Shown: positions 51,542 to 60,062 of the stretch, piece after piece
Layout of the letters: every line of letters starts with the position of its first letter
Numbering within the stretch: the stretch's first letter is position 1
NCBI GenBank assembly: GCA_963794265.1
Contig: CAWCDJ010000003.1
Coordinates: 1,550,001-1,614,000 of the forward strand
Direction: 5' to 3'
Length of the DNA: 64,000 nucleotides
DNA from: CAWCDJ01 sp963794265
GTDB taxonomy: Bacteria > Acidobacteriota > Terriglobia > Bryobacterales > Bryobacteraceae
Position numbers and translations under genes: made by a program
The notes under the pieces: model-generated
What the model was told of the DNA's origin: nothing
Seen by the model: only the letters and a program-made list of their open reading frames with translations
Database searches by the model: none

Positions 51542-52825
51542 CTAATTAGGAACCCCAGAGAGCGGTTTGGTAGCAACCGTGGTAGCAACGGGCTTTTCGG
51601 GAGCATTTGAGAGCCCGGTGAGCAGAGCATCCATGGTATCGGCCGCGGCGCACTTTGCCTCACGGTAGACGTGTTGGTACACGTTCTGCGTGAGCCGGAT
51701 ATCCGAGTGCCCAACGATTTCCGCAATCACCTTGAGGGCTACACCTTGCGCACCCAAGAGCGAGATGCAGGCGTGCCGTAGATCGTGAAAGCGCTGCTTT
51801 GGCAATTTGGCGGCGGACACTAGGGCGTTGAACTCTTTCAGGATTTTCCGGTCATCAATCGGCGTGCCGATCGTGCTGGTGAAGACGTGGGCGGTTTCCC
51901 GCCAGCGAGAGCCGGCCAAGGCCCGTTCCTGCTGCTGGCGCTGGCGGTGGGCCATCAGGCCGGTAACGCAGGTCGCGGGCAGATGAATCGTCCGCCTCGA
52001 TTTCTCGGACTTCGGCGGCAGTAGCACCAGCCGGCCTTTCTTCTCCCCGGGCGCCTTCACGCGCTGGAGGGTGTGGCGCACGACGATCTCCGCTTTATCG
52101 AGGTCGACGTCTTGCCAGCGGAGAGCGCTGCATTCCCCGGAGCGGAGCCCCACGGCCAAGGCGGACGTGAAAAGGGCCTCAAGCCGGTGTCCCATCGCAG
52201 CCTTCAGGAAAAGGCCGGCCTGTTCTGCGGTGAATGGGCAGAGCTCGTGTTTTTCCACCTTCGGCGGTGTCGCCAGTTCGGCCACGTTGCGCACGACCAG
52301 ATCCCCCTTGAGGGCCTCATTCAACGCGATCCGGAGCACGGTCCGCAAGTAGCGCACCAGGGCGGGAGAGTTGCCAGCGGTGAGTTTCTCGTTGAAGAAC
52401 TGCTGCACTCGCTGAAGAGTCAATTTGGAGAGCGGAACGTCCTTCAGGCCCGGCACTGCATCGAGTTTTCGTTTCTTCCATTCCTCCGGCGGGACCGTCT
52501 TCGCCAGGTGGTTGCGTACCATCTGCTCGTAGGAGCGATACGTCTTCGGGCGGACGGAAGCCTGAACTGTATTTTTGAGCCATGCCGCCAGGAAGTCGCC
52601 CACGGTCATTTTCCCGGGTTTGATGTTAATGCCGCGGGCGCGATCACGAAGCGCATTCGTGAGATCCTCGGCAACCTCGTGCCGGGTGGCTCCCGTGAAG
52701 ACCAGACGTTCGGGAGTGCGCTTTCCATCCGCGTCAATCTTCCAGCCAACCATCACGGCCGCGCGCCAACGGCCATCTTTCATGTGGTAAATGGAGCCTT
52801 CAGCGTTTCCGCGTTTGTGTCTCAT
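51542..52825 (-). CDS. int: Tyrosine recombinase/integrase
   Basis: The 427-residue protein has an N-terminal AP2-like arm domain, a SAM-like core-binding domain (about 65-170, VGDFLAAWLKNTVQASVRPK), and the catalytic domain with the first Arg in GLRSGECSALRWQDVDLDKA, His-x-x-Arg in HDLRHACISLLGAQGV, and GHSDIRLTQNVYQHV with the active Tyr. All catalytic residues are present. The gene ends 20 bases from tRNA-Thr, the normal place for a phage integrase that targets a tRNA. Its stop and the tRNA end leave room for an attachment site. Confidence 0.95.
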   Translation of the reverse strand: MRHKRGNAEGSIYHMKDGRWRAAVMVGWKIDADGKRTPERLVFTGATRHEVAEDLTNALRDRARGINIKPGKMTVGDFLAAWLKNTVQASVRPKTYRSYEQMVRNHLAKTVPPEEWKKRKLDAVPGLKDVPLSKLTLQRVQQFFNEKLTAGNSPALVRYLRTVLRIALNEALKGDLVVRNVAELATPPKVEKHELCPFTAEQAGLFLKAAMGHRLEALFTSALAVGLRSGECSALRWQDVDLDKAEIVVRHTLQRVKAPGEKKGRLVLLPPKSEKSRRTIHLPATCVTGLMAHRQRQQQERALAGSRWRETAHVFTSTIGTPIDDRKILKEFNALVSAAKLPKQRFHDLRHACISLLGAQGVALKVIAEIVGHSDIRLTQNVYQHVYREAKCAAADTMDALLTGLSNAPEKPVATTVATKPLSGVPN

Positions 52826-53946
52826 TGCTGTTTCTCCTTTGCACTGTCAGCCTGTTTTGCCCTAGACCGCCGTTTCTGCGCCGTGTTACGGCACTTGGGC
52901 GAGCAATAACGGGCATGATCGGGATCCAGATCGGAAACGAAATAACGTCCGCAGTTCTGGCACTGTACCGCCCTGCGGCCCTCCATGCGATCCCAAAGGA
53001 ACATGAGCGCATAGGACGCAAGAAGCCCGGCTGACGCCCGTTCTTCATCGATGGCGTTCCTCGCCGCGTTGAAGCGGAACGAAGGCGCGGCACTCTGCGC
53101 AAGTCCGCCCAATGCCCAATACGATGATTGAACGCTCCGCGCACCTTGTGTGTCCTTCTTCCCGCCCTGCCACTTGCTGATGTAGTCTACACACCGGGCG
53201 AACATCTCACACGAGCGGATGAACTCTAGTACGGGTTCTCCGTAGCATGCCCAAAACTTGGGGGTGTTCGGGCAAGGCATTTGGATGTCTTCAGGTGCCA
53301 AATTGGATGCCGCCGGAGAGAAATAAGCCCTGATGTGGTTGAGCGGCTTGATTTCATAGGTCCGGGACATCCAATCAAACCAGGCAATCTCGGATGGGCC
53401 CCACTCGTCAGCTATGCGACGGGCTTCTTCTTGGACTGCATCTGTGGAAGTGCCATAGGCCGCAGTCGTCGCGATCCATGAATGCCAGTTGCCGCCGTCC
53501 CGAACGTGACGACGCTTCTTCACCAGCCACGAAAGGTCATCTGCTCCCGGCTCGATGGTGGCGCTCAATCGGATGGAATTCGAAAGCACGGGCAGTAAGC
53601 CAAGCAGTCCGTGCTGGTCGCACCAATTCAAGATGAGTTGGTCCGCTTCGCTTTGGGGGCCGCGTAGAGGGTGTTCCAGGGAGTATCGATCGACGACTAG
53701 CGAAGGTCGGATATTCCTGTTTTCGGCATCTTTCAGGTTGCGATGGAGGTCCAGGAGCGCAGTGTAGGGTTGTTCGACTATGCGGTACTTGCCAACATTG
53801 GATCGGAAAGCGTCCCAAGGATCATAGTGTAGTAGTTCAGCACCTTTGGCTGGAACCACCACCCCATTCAGCAGGTCGTATCGGCTAAACCGAACGGAAG
53901 TCCCACGTACCTCAAACGGTTTGGCAGCCTGTACAGGGTCATTCAC
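52822..53946 (-). CDS. Unknown protein with C-terminal CGNR-like zinc finger
   Basis: The 374-residue protein has no recognised domain in the first 310 residues. The C-terminus carries AVQCQNCGRYFVSDLDPDHA, then RYCSPKCRNTAQKRRSRA, two C-x2-C pairs plus a basic tail, as in CGNR zinc fingers. DNA binding is likely. It overlaps the integrase gene by 4 bases, so the two are co-transcribed from a promoter at 53966-53994. The ribosome site AGAGGA lies about 10 bases before the start. It may be a regulator or recombination factor. Confidence 0.7.
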   Translation of the reverse strand: MNDPVQAAKPFEVRGTSVRFSRYDLLNGVVVPAKGAELLHYDPWDAFRSNVGKYRIVEQPYTALLDLHRNLKDAENRNIRPSLVVDRYSLEHPLRGPQSEADQLILNWCDQHGLLGLLPVLSNSIRLSATIEPGADDLSWLVKKRRHVRDGGNWHSWIATTAAYGTSTDAVQEEARRIADEWGPSEIAWFDWMSRTYEIKPLNHIRAYFSPAASNLAPEDIQMPCPNTPKFWACYGEPVLEFIRSCEMFARCVDYISKWQGGKKDTQGARSVQSSYWALGGLAQSAAPSFRFNAARNAIDEERASAGLLASYALMFLWDRMEGRRAVQCQNCGRYFVSDLDPDHARYCSPKCRNTAQKRRSRAKQADSAKEKQQ

Positions 53947-53965
53947 AAATTAGTCCTCTTGACGC

Positions 53966-53994
53966 AGTATAGACGAACTGGAATACTTTGTCTA
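53966..53994 (-). promoter_or_regulatory. Promoter for the zinc-finger gene and integrase
   Basis: On the minus strand TAGACA (53994-53989), 17 bases, TATACT (53971-53966), about 20 bases before the gene start. The divergent plus-strand gene has its better start at 54063, outside this promoter. Confidence 0.65.
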
Positions 53995-54062
53995 GGGCCA
54001 TCTATTTTTCTTGGGCAAGCGGCCCGGTACACCGAGCGAGAGGCCCAGAAGGAAAGAAATCG

Positions 54063-54581
54063 TTGGAGCTGGTCTCCTTCGAGGCGGGACAGAAAGGAAA
54101 TGGTGTGTCCTCAAAGGTCAAGGTTGTGAATCCGGTTTGGAACGGCAATGGTCGGCTCAAGCGCAAGGTCGCTGAGTATTACGTTGCTGAGGGACGAGCG
54201 GAATGGGTTGGGGATAATCAACTCCGGCTTTTGTTAACACACCCAAAGAATCAAGCGGCGCTTTATAGGGCGGTGTCGTGGCAAGACGATTACATTCCCC
54301 AGGCATCTGACCGTCGGGACCGGCTTAGCCACGCAGCGGCCCTTCACCCAGACGGATTAGCGGCCATCAATCACACATCGATGCGGTTCAGGCGACCTCC
54401 GGAAAAAGCGCCCGCATTCGATGACCCGAAGCACCTAGTCATCCAGGACCGACTGATACCCCGACGTCATTATCCCGACACTCACGACGTGGTACGGGCC
54501 AATGGGCTCCCGAACAAGAGCCGGGCCTTCTCCGTACCAACACGTTTGAATCGCAGCACACCTCAAGCGGAAACATGCTAG
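54063..54581 (+). CDS. Hypothetical protein
   Basis: The frame is open from 53988, but a TTG at 54063 with AAGGAAAG upstream is the better start and does not overlap the divergent promoter. The about 172-residue protein contains KVVNPVWNGNGRLKRKVAEY, YVAEGRAEWVGDNQLRLL and PAFDDPKHLVIQDRLIPRRH. No domain is recognised. The first 50 residues of the longer frame would be less protein-like. It lies between the integrase genes and the HTH gene. Confidence 0.5.
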   Translation: MELVSFEAGQKGNGVSSKVKVVNPVWNGNGRLKRKVAEYYVAEGRAEWVGDNQLRLLLTHPKNQAALYRAVSWQDDYIPQASDRRDRLSHAAALHPDGLAAINHTSMRFRRPPEKAPAFDDPKHLVIQDRLIPRRHYPDTHDVVRANGLPNKSRAFSVPTRLNRSTPQAETC

Positions 54582-54618
54582 AGCGCAGATCCAGGGCATC
54601 AAAGCGAAAGGAAAACCA

Positions 54619-54825
54619 ATGATTACGAATCACGCAGAACGCACGAGACCTTTACTTCTCCGACCGCCGGAAGCAGCAGAACTGGCTGGCGTTAGTCGCG
54701 CGTTGGGGTATCGCTGGGCACAAAATGGCGTCTGGCCCTCCGTCCGGGTCGGTCGGACCGTGCGAATCCCCTACAACGCACTCTTGCAGTGGATCGAGAG
54801 CAATACCAACAAGCCGGCTGCGTAA
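54619..54825 (+). CDS. AlpA/excisionase-like helix-turn-helix protein
   Basis: The 68-residue protein has one MerR-like HTH (LLRPPEAAELAGVSRALGYR, then WAQNGVWPSVRVGRTVRIPY, NALLQWI), which is the pattern of phage excisionases and AlpA regulators. A ribosome site (AAAGGAAAA) precedes the start. It probably acts as excision factor or early regulator of the element. Confidence 0.85.
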   Translation: MITNHAERTRPLLLRPPEAAELAGVSRALGYRWAQNGVWPSVRVGRTVRIPYNALLQWIESNTNKPAA

Positions 54826-54898
54826 GCCATGGCCTCGACCGCCATCTATCCAGACGCGCGCCTGCATTGAGCGCCGGAAAACACCGCGAAAATTCAAC

Positions 54899-54928
54899 GG
54901 CCCGGCGGTGTTGCGAACCGACCGGGCC
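54899..54928 (+). promoter_or_regulatory. GC-rich hairpin
   Basis: GGCCCGG (54899-54905) pairs perfectly with CCGGGCC (54922-54928) around a 16-base loop that contains a further short CGG/CCG match. No T run follows. It lies in the gap between the HTH gene and the replication genes and may be a processing or attenuation hairpin. Confidence 0.4.
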
Positions 54929-54947
54929 GAAACTTTGTGGAGCGTCT

Positions 54948-55022
54948 ATGAACAATTCTAAGGCTGTATCGCCAACCCGTCAATCAGGTATCCGGACGGC
55001 TGCGCTCGAGGTGGCCCTATGA
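54948..55022 (+). CDS. Very short open frame coupled to the next gene
   Basis: A 24-codon frame (MNNSKAVSPTRQSGIRTAAL and four more residues) ends with TGA that overlaps the start of the next gene (ATGA). It may be a leader peptide for translation coupling. Coding is possible but not certain. Confidence 0.3.
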   Translation: MNNSKAVSPTRQSGIRTAALEVAL

Positions 55023-55375
55023 CAATGCCTTTCGGCAAGTACAAGGGCCTGGCCGTCAAAGATCTGCCCACGGAGTACCTGCAGTGGCTCTTCGTGAATA
55101 TTGAACTGCGGGGCCGGCTTAGGGTTGTCGTGTGCGGGGAACTGGATCAGCGTGCACGTGAGCAGAGCACTACGCAGCGGAAGCCCTCTACGGTCACGAT
55201 TCAAGTCCGCCCGGACGATGTGCCGATGGCGCGCCAAGTCTTTGACCTGGGGTACCGTGCGGCTGCACGCACGCTCCATCCGGATGCCGGCGGCGATTCT
55301 GAGACGATGGTCCGCCTTAATGCCCTTGCTCAATCGGTACGCTCACAGCTAGCGACGCTCGAGGCGGGTGCATGA
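55019..55375 (+). CDS. DUF3820-like protein with DnaJ-like tail
   Basis: The 118-residue protein starts MPFGKYKGLAVKDLPTEYLQ (after MT), the pattern of DUF3820 proteins (PFGKYKG...lPd.YL.wl), which are found beside phage replication genes. Its C-terminal part (YRAAARTLHPDAGGDSETMV) resembles a J-domain HPD segment. It overlaps the short frame upstream and the primase gene downstream by 4 bases (ATGA). It probably takes part in DNA replication of the element. Confidence 0.7.
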   Translation: MTMPFGKYKGLAVKDLPTEYLQWLFVNIELRGRLRVVVCGELDQRAREQSTTQRKPSTVTIQVRPDDVPMARQVFDLGYRAAARTLHPDAGGDSETMVRLNALAQSVRSQLATLEAGA

Positions 55376-57381
55376 CAGCCCCTATTCTGACTACCTGGGG
55401 CGGCGATCTCACCGAAGCCGATTATACAAGCCTCGCCGCGCGCTGGATCACGCGTGAACTGGCCGATCAGGCGGGTATCCGTCGCGTCGATTCGATTACC
55501 GGCATGGGCATGTTCAACCGGAAGCGCGGGAACCTGGCCGGCCTCATTATCCCGAACATGGCGCCATGGGACACTCACCCGCGAAACTACCGGCTCCGGC
55601 TCGATAGTCCGGACCTCCAATACCGGAGCGATGGCACGGTGCGAGAGGCGAACAAGTATCTTCAGGCGCCCGAGGCCCGAAATACCATCTTTTTCCCGAT
55701 AGGCGTTCCCGAGGCGGCGCTAACTGATACCACGCTTCCAGTTATCGTCAGTGAAGGCGAATTTAAGGCGCTCGCGCTGTGGCGGCTCGCGACACACGAT
55801 GTAGTTTTGCCCCGTTTCTTGCCGGTGTCCTTCAACGGCGTATGGAGCTTCCGCGGCGTAATCGGCAAACATCCGGGACCAAATGGCGATAGGCGCGACG
55901 TGAGGGGCGTTATCCCGGATGTGGATCGCATCACCTGGAAAGGGCGCCGTGTTGCTATCGCATTCGACGCCGATGCTGAACGCAACCCGGCAGTACGCAG
56001 TGCGCGCGGTGCGCTCACCTCCGAATTGATCGAGCGCGGGGCAGTGGTCGCACACCTGGAATGGTCGATTGACGAGGGCAAGGGTATTGATGATCGGCTG
56101 GCGGCCATCGGACCGGAACGCGTCCTTGCGGACATCACAGCCCTTGAATACGGCGGGTGGCAGACGAGATTACTTCGCACGGATGCCGGCAAGATGCTGG
56201 CGGCCCATGAGAACGTTGCACTCTTCCTACAGAACGCTCCGGAGTGGGCCGGAGTGATCGGCTTCAACGAGTTCACAGGAGGGCATCATGTACGCCGGCA
56301 ACCGCCCGCGCCTGTCACCGCGGCACCCGGGGCGGAACTCGAGGATTATTTCGATACCGAGGTGGTCCGCTGGCTCGAGCGGCGCGGAATGCTGGTCAAG
56401 CCTGACCTGGTGCGGCGGGTAATCGACAGCGTGGCGCGCCGAAACTCCTACCATCCGGTGCGCGAATACCTCGAGCCGCTTGTCTGGGACGGACAGCCGA
56501 GAATCCGGACATGGCTTGTCGACTACTGCGGAGTGGGTGGGAGCGATTCGGATTCCGAACAGTATGTGACGGCGGTAGGCGAGAAGTTCTTAGTGTCGGC
56601 CGTGGCGCGGATCTTCGAACCTGGCTGCAAGGCGGACCATGTGCTCGTGCTCGAGGCGCCGCAAGGCATCGGGAAAACAACCGCAGTGCGAATCCTGGCG
56701 GGTGATGACTGGTTCACGGATCAGATCGCGGATCTCGGTAGCAAGGACGCCAGCATGCAGCTGCGGGGTGTCTGGATTGTCGAACTCTCGGAACTGGCGG
56801 CAATGGGCCGTTCCGAACTCGAGCGGCAGAAGGTCTTCATCTCCCAACAGGCGGAACGGTTCCGTCTACCCTACGGCCATCGGATCGTTCATGTACCGCG
56901 GCAGTGCGTCTTCATCGGCACGACAAACTCCGACACTTGGCTGAAGGATGAGACCGGCGGCCGGAGATTCTGGCCCGTGCGGTGCGCCAACAAGATCGAT
57001 GTTACGGGGCTCGCTCACGACCGCGATCAGTTGTGGGCAGAGGCCGTAGTCCGGTATCGGGCGGGTGCATCGTGGTGGCTGGACGATGCCGAGGTTATCG
57101 AGCAGGCAGTAGAAGAACAGCGCGGGCGGCTTATAGAGGATCCGTGGGCTACCGACGTCGTTCGGCATGCCGAGGCGGAATCGGCCATCCCGATCAGCGC
57201 GCCGCGCGGTTCTGTCGCGATTCCAGAGATTCTCGCGAGGATGGGGATCGACATTACTAGGCGGGACCAGGTAGCCATGAATCGGGTGGCGCGGTGTCTG
57301 AGGGCGGCGGGGTGGGACCGCTTCCGGTGCGGCACGCGATCCGCGAGAGAGTGGCGGTATCGGAGCGTGTCCCAGTTATGA
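55372..57381 (+). CDS. Phage-type primase-helicase (DUF3854 plus VapE)
   Basis: The 669-residue protein has an N-terminal TOPRIM-like DUF3854 part (about 50-260): PVIVSEGEFKALALWRLATH (SEGE glutamates) and RVAIAFDADAERNPAVRSAR (DAD). The C-terminal half is a VapE/superfamily 3-like helicase: Walker A EAPQGIGKTT (428-437), Walker B region GVWIVELSELAAMGR, and FIGTTNSDTWLKDETGGRRF (sensor). A WDGQPRIRTWL segment precedes it. It should prime and unwind DNA for replication of the element. It starts inside the stop of the previous gene (ATGA). Confidence 0.9.
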   Translation: MTAPILTTWGGDLTEADYTSLAARWITRELADQAGIRRVDSITGMGMFNRKRGNLAGLIIPNMAPWDTHPRNYRLRLDSPDLQYRSDGTVREANKYLQAPEARNTIFFPIGVPEAALTDTTLPVIVSEGEFKALALWRLATHDVVLPRFLPVSFNGVWSFRGVIGKHPGPNGDRRDVRGVIPDVDRITWKGRRVAIAFDADAERNPAVRSARGALTSELIERGAVVAHLEWSIDEGKGIDDRLAAIGPERVLADITALEYGGWQTRLLRTDAGKMLAAHENVALFLQNAPEWAGVIGFNEFTGGHHVRRQPPAPVTAAPGAELEDYFDTEVVRWLERRGMLVKPDLVRRVIDSVARRNSYHPVREYLEPLVWDGQPRIRTWLVDYCGVGGSDSDSEQYVTAVGEKFLVSAVARIFEPGCKADHVLVLEAPQGIGKTTAVRILAGDDWFTDQIADLGSKDASMQLRGVWIVELSELAAMGRSELERQKVFISQQAERFRLPYGHRIVHVPRQCVFIGTTNSDTWLKDETGGRRFWPVRCANKIDVTGLAHDRDQLWAEAVVRYRAGASWWLDDAEVIEQAVEEQRGRLIEDPWATDVVRHAEAESAIPISAPRGSVAIPEILARMGIDITRRDQVAMNRVARCLRAAGWDRFRCGTRSAREWRYRSVSQL

Positions 57382-57557
57382 AGGCGTGTCCCAGTATGTG
57401 TCCCAGTACGTGTCCCAGTCTAAGTGCTTTCTTTTCCTGGAGTGTCCCAGTGTCCCACTCTTTTCTACGCGCGCGCACGGAAGGGGTACATGTTATGCAT
57501 CACCTCTCGCTCAGTAAATATAGAAAACCACTGGGCCACACTGGGACACTGGGACAC
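57367..57557. repeat. Cluster of GTGTCCCAGT repeats in direct and inverted orientation (iteron-like)
   Basis: GTGTCCCAGT occurs at 57367, 57386, 57398, 57410 and 57442, with a partial copy GTGTCCCAC at 57450. The reverse complement ACTGGGACAC occurs at 57540 and 57548, and ACTGGGCCAC (one mismatch) at 57530. The first copy is at the end of the primase gene. The middle (57459-57529) is AT-richer. Such a set next to a replication gene resembles an origin with iterons. Control of the operon is an alternative. Confidence 0.7.
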
Positions 57558-57577
57558 CGAACGGGCGGAGGGGATCA

Positions 57578-57787
57578 ATGAGGCTGAAGTTTGGCAGATA
57601 TAAGGGTTGGCTGTTGGCGGATGTCCCTATCGACTATCGCCGATGGTTGCGGCGCCAGCCGGGCCTGACGGCCGAAACCAGGGAAGGTCTCTCGTTATCA
57701 CTCGGGATCAAGCCGAAGATGGACCTACACCGCCATCGGCCGATACCGTTCGATGGCAAGGCGGCGGCCGCGGGTGATTCGCAGTGA
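57578..57787 (+). CDS. Short DUF3820-like protein
   Basis: The 69-residue protein begins MRLKFGRYKGWLLADVPIDY and continues RRWLRRQPGL, matching the N-terminal half of the protein at 55019 (FGKYKG ... LP.EYLQWL). The J-like tail is absent. It starts after a good AT gap with GGAGGGG, just behind the repeat cluster, and ends with a 4-base overlap with the next gene (GTGA). It is likely a duplicate of the other DUF3820 gene. Confidence 0.65.
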   Translation: MRLKFGRYKGWLLADVPIDYRRWLRRQPGLTAETREGLSLSLGIKPKMDLHRHRPIPFDGKAAAAGDSQ

Positions 57788-57960
57788 CGGTGCGAAGTGT
57801 GCGGGCGAAGTACGACGCGGCGAATCTGGAAGCGGCCCGTATCATCGCAGCCGATCCGGAACGCTACCCGGGCGGGATGCAGGAGTGGGCACAGAGGGTG
57901 CTGGCGCGAATCGAGCGGGAGCGGTTGGAAAGCGTGGGGCCACTGTTCCGGATGGTGTAA
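57784..57960 (+). CDS. Small hypothetical protein
   Basis: A GTG at 57784 overlaps the stop of the DUF3820 gene (GTGA) and opens a 58-codon frame (TVRSVRAKYDAANLEAARII, ADPERYPGGMQEWAQRVLAR, IERERL). Composition and helix pattern are protein-like. The family is not known to me. Confidence 0.5.
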   Translation: MTVRSVRAKYDAANLEAARIIAADPERYPGGMQEWAQRVLARIERERLESVGPLFRMV

Positions 57961-58085
57961 GGGGCCGGGCGACTTCGCGGGTCCTTCCCGGAGGGTCTCG
58001 GCGCGAGGGTATTCGCATCGCACTGAATTCGTACCGCTAGCCCAAAATTCTGATGCAACGAAGCGGAACGTGCAACGAGGTTGAT

Positions 58086-58649
58086 ATGCCAGACGAAAAA
58101 CTAATCACGCCGGCCGAGTACGCCCGGCTTCGGGGCCTGAATCGGAGCACGATCGGGCGGCAGATTGCCGAAGGTAAGATTCCCACGGCGGCGGACGGAA
58201 AGATTGATCCGGTTGCGGCGGACCGCGCGCGCGACAGGAATCTCGATCAGGGCCGCCGCGAGCAAGCCGCACGACAGAAGGCGAGGCGCGCAAAGAAGCC
58301 GATACCGCTGGCGGTTCAGCCAATCCGGCGGGCACTGACGGCAGCGGATAAGGGTGCGGTGGTCGACACCCTCCGACAGATCACGGCTCCCGCAGAAGTC
58401 CTGCAATTCGCCCGGGTGGCTCTCCGTGCGGGGTGTTCTCCGCTGCAGGCGTACATCGTGGCGACGTGGTTCTCGGTTCAGCCAACCCTGAACCTCGATG
58501 TCGAAGTCGAGGACCTCTGCAACGGTTTCGAAGATCCTACTGAGGCGCAATGGCGCGAACTGCTCGGCGAGGACTTCAACTTTGATACTGCCGATGCGGA
58601 GTTTGACCGAAGTACCGGTCCGGAGACGGCGCCGGAACCCGCGGCCTGA
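58086..58649 (+). CDS. Nu1-like HTH protein, possible terminase small subunit
   Basis: The start at 58086 (PDEKLITPAEYARLRGLNRS) has GAGG 6-7 bases upstream. The N-terminal HTH (ITPAEYARLRGLNRSTIGRQ, IAEGKIPTAADGKIDPVAAD) matches the Nu1-type DNA-binding domain of phage terminase small subunits, and the following basic stretch (ARDRNLDQGRREQAARQKAR) fits. The C-terminal 90 residues (VALRAGCSPLQAYIVATWFS) are helical and of unknown role. No large subunit is visible, so packaging is only a suggestion. Confidence 0.6.
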   Translation: MPDEKLITPAEYARLRGLNRSTIGRQIAEGKIPTAADGKIDPVAADRARDRNLDQGRREQAARQKARRAKKPIPLAVQPIRRALTAADKGAVVDTLRQITAPAEVLQFARVALRAGCSPLQAYIVATWFSVQPTLNLDVEVEDLCNGFEDPTEAQWRELLGEDFNFDTADAEFDRSTGPETAPEPAA

Positions 58650-58691
58650 AATCCTCGGAAGTTTCTATCACCAAAAAGGAGAAAACGAAAC

Positions 58692-59396
58692 ATGGAAGCA
58701 GAAGCAATTCACGAGCAGGAACAGGAACTGGTAATTCCGCCGGCAACTGAGTCAATCGAGTTACCGGCCGAGATCCAGACCGCAATGGACAATCTTCGCG
58801 TGGCCCGCGAGCAGTACGACCGGATCCGCGGCCTGATTGAACAGGCGAAGCGCGATCGGGATGGGGTGGCAGCGCAGCAAGTCGAAGCCTTCAAGGCGCT
58901 GGCGGAGGATGAGGCGGGAGTTGCGCTAGACGGCAGCACGTCGAATCCGGCCCGTCGCAAGGCCGCACTCAAGGCACAGGAAGGGACGATGCTTCACGAT
59001 GCGCGCATCACAGGACTTCAAGGGCGTCAGGCAGCGGCGCGGGAAGCTGTCGATAGCGCGATGCGCGAACTTTCCGCGGTTGGCGCGCAGTGGCAAGGCG
59101 AGCAGGCAATGATGGCCCGTGATGCTTTCTGGGCTGCCGTTCAGGCCTTCGTCATTGCGGCAAGTCAGCCGATCGCGGCCGGAATCGGCTTAGGCGACCA
59201 GCGGCTTAGCTTTGTAGCGAAGGCTGTTCAGATTCCCGATGCCGAGTATGGCGGCCGGAACGCTTTCCGACCGGTTTCCGGGTGGCGCAATTCTCCGGGG
59301 ATGTTGGCGACGGTCCAAAAATTCGGCGGAATCAAAACCGCCGTCACCGAGGCCATCGTAGAGGCCCGGTTAGCGATGACAAATCAGGTTGGTTGA
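58692..59396 (+). CDS. Hypothetical coiled-coil protein
   Basis: The 234-residue protein is helical and rich in Glu, Gln and Arg, with a coiled-coil region (about 30-140: RVAREQYDRIRGLIEQAKRD, LQGRQAAAREAVDSAMRELS). Its last 60 residues are more globular (GLGDQRLSFVAKAVQIPDAE, FRPVSGWRNSPGML). GGAG about 10 bases upstream is the ribosome site. No family was recognised. It may be a structural or scaffold-like protein of the element. Confidence 0.6.
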   Translation: MEAEAIHEQEQELVIPPATESIELPAEIQTAMDNLRVAREQYDRIRGLIEQAKRDRDGVAAQQVEAFKALAEDEAGVALDGSTSNPARRKAALKAQEGTMLHDARITGLQGRQAAAREAVDSAMRELSAVGAQWQGEQAMMARDAFWAAVQAFVIAASQPIAAGIGLGDQRLSFVAKAVQIPDAEYGGRNAFRPVSGWRNSPGMLATVQKFGGIKTAVTEAIVEARLAMTNQVG

Positions 59397-59402
59397 GGCA
59401 AA

Positions 59403-59432
59403 GGGGCGGGCTTTCGGCTCGCCCCACTTTTT
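59403..59432 (+). terminator. Rho-independent terminator
   Basis: GGGGCGGGC (59403-59411) pairs with GCTCGCCCC (59417-59425, one G-T pair) around the loop TTTCG, followed by ACTTTTTC. It directly follows the coiled-coil gene. Confidence 0.75.
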
Positions 59433-59450
59433 CAAGCGGAGGGATTTCAC

Positions 59451-59660
59451 ATGACGAGAACGATTGAGCAGATTGAAACCGAAGCCCGGCAGATTGCCGC
59501 GCGGCCCGGTGCGACAGAAACGAAGGAGCAGGCTTTCACGCGTCTGCTGGAGATGGAGCCGGCGGCCTATGAGAATTTCGTGGCCCGCCACAACGCACAG
59601 GGCATGCTGGCGACGCTCGAAAAGGCCGGTATAAAGTTCTCGGGCTTGCGGGCGCGGTAG
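59451..59660 (+). CDS. Small hypothetical protein
   Basis: The 69-residue protein reads TRTIEQIETEARQIAARPGA and EQAFTRLLEMEPAAYENFVA, two amphipathic helices, with no family recognised. GGAGGG precedes the start by 6 bases. It lies between a terminator and a stretch that may fold as RNA. Confidence 0.6.
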   Translation: MTRTIEQIETEARQIAARPGATETKEQAFTRLLEMEPAAYENFVARHNAQGMLATLEKAGIKFSGLRAR

Positions 59661-59801
59661 GGCTTCGGGCCGCGCGGCCGCAATCGGGGTGCTGATTCGG
59701 CTTACGGAACCGAGTCAGTATTTGGGCGCGAGATACCCGGTTCGGGGCTACTCCTGCCTCGAAGGACACCCGCCCTTTTTTCACATCGGAAAGGATTCGA
59801 T
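59661..59801 (+). other. GC-rich noncoding stretch with hairpins and a final T run
   Basis: After the small gene come about 140 bases with several complementary blocks (GGGCTTCGGGCC near the start; AACCG and CGGTT in the middle) and CCCGCCCTTTTTTC at 59770-59783, which could pair with GGGCG further upstream as a terminator. It might be a structured untranslated RNA. No coding frame is present. Confidence 0.35.
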
Positions 59802-60035
59802 ATGCGTTCACTTCTTGCGCGCTTATCCCGCGCTTCTACGACGGTGCTGAACCTGATGGCAGCACCGCGGCCGAAGGCTAAAACGCCGGCTGAATGGCTG
59901 GCTGAAGAGGACCGGCGGCTCGGTTGGCACGAGAGCGCAACGTACCAGCGGCCCTCGCGGTTCCAGATGGAGATTGACCGCTCAACCCAGTTTGATCGAT
60001 TCACAAACGGGGGACACGGCGGCCCCAGATTTTAG
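59802..60035 (+). CDS. Small hypothetical protein
   Basis: The 77-residue frame (RSLLARLSRASTTVLNLMAA, PRPKAKTPAEWLAEEDRRLG, WHESATYQRPSRFQMEIDRS) follows AAAGGA. It has a basic N-terminal helix and a hydrophilic rest. The family is unknown. Confidence 0.55.
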   Translation: MRSLLARLSRASTTVLNLMAAPRPKAKTPAEWLAEEDRRLGWHESATYQRPSRFQMEIDRSTQFDRFTNGGHGGPRF

Positions 60036-60062
60036 GGCTCGACTACAAAGGAGACAAAACAG

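Noticed and set aside
57367..57557. CRISPR array
   Set aside because: The repeats are 10 bases, in both orientations, with spacers of 2-22 bases, and no cas gene is near. This does not fit a CRISPR array.
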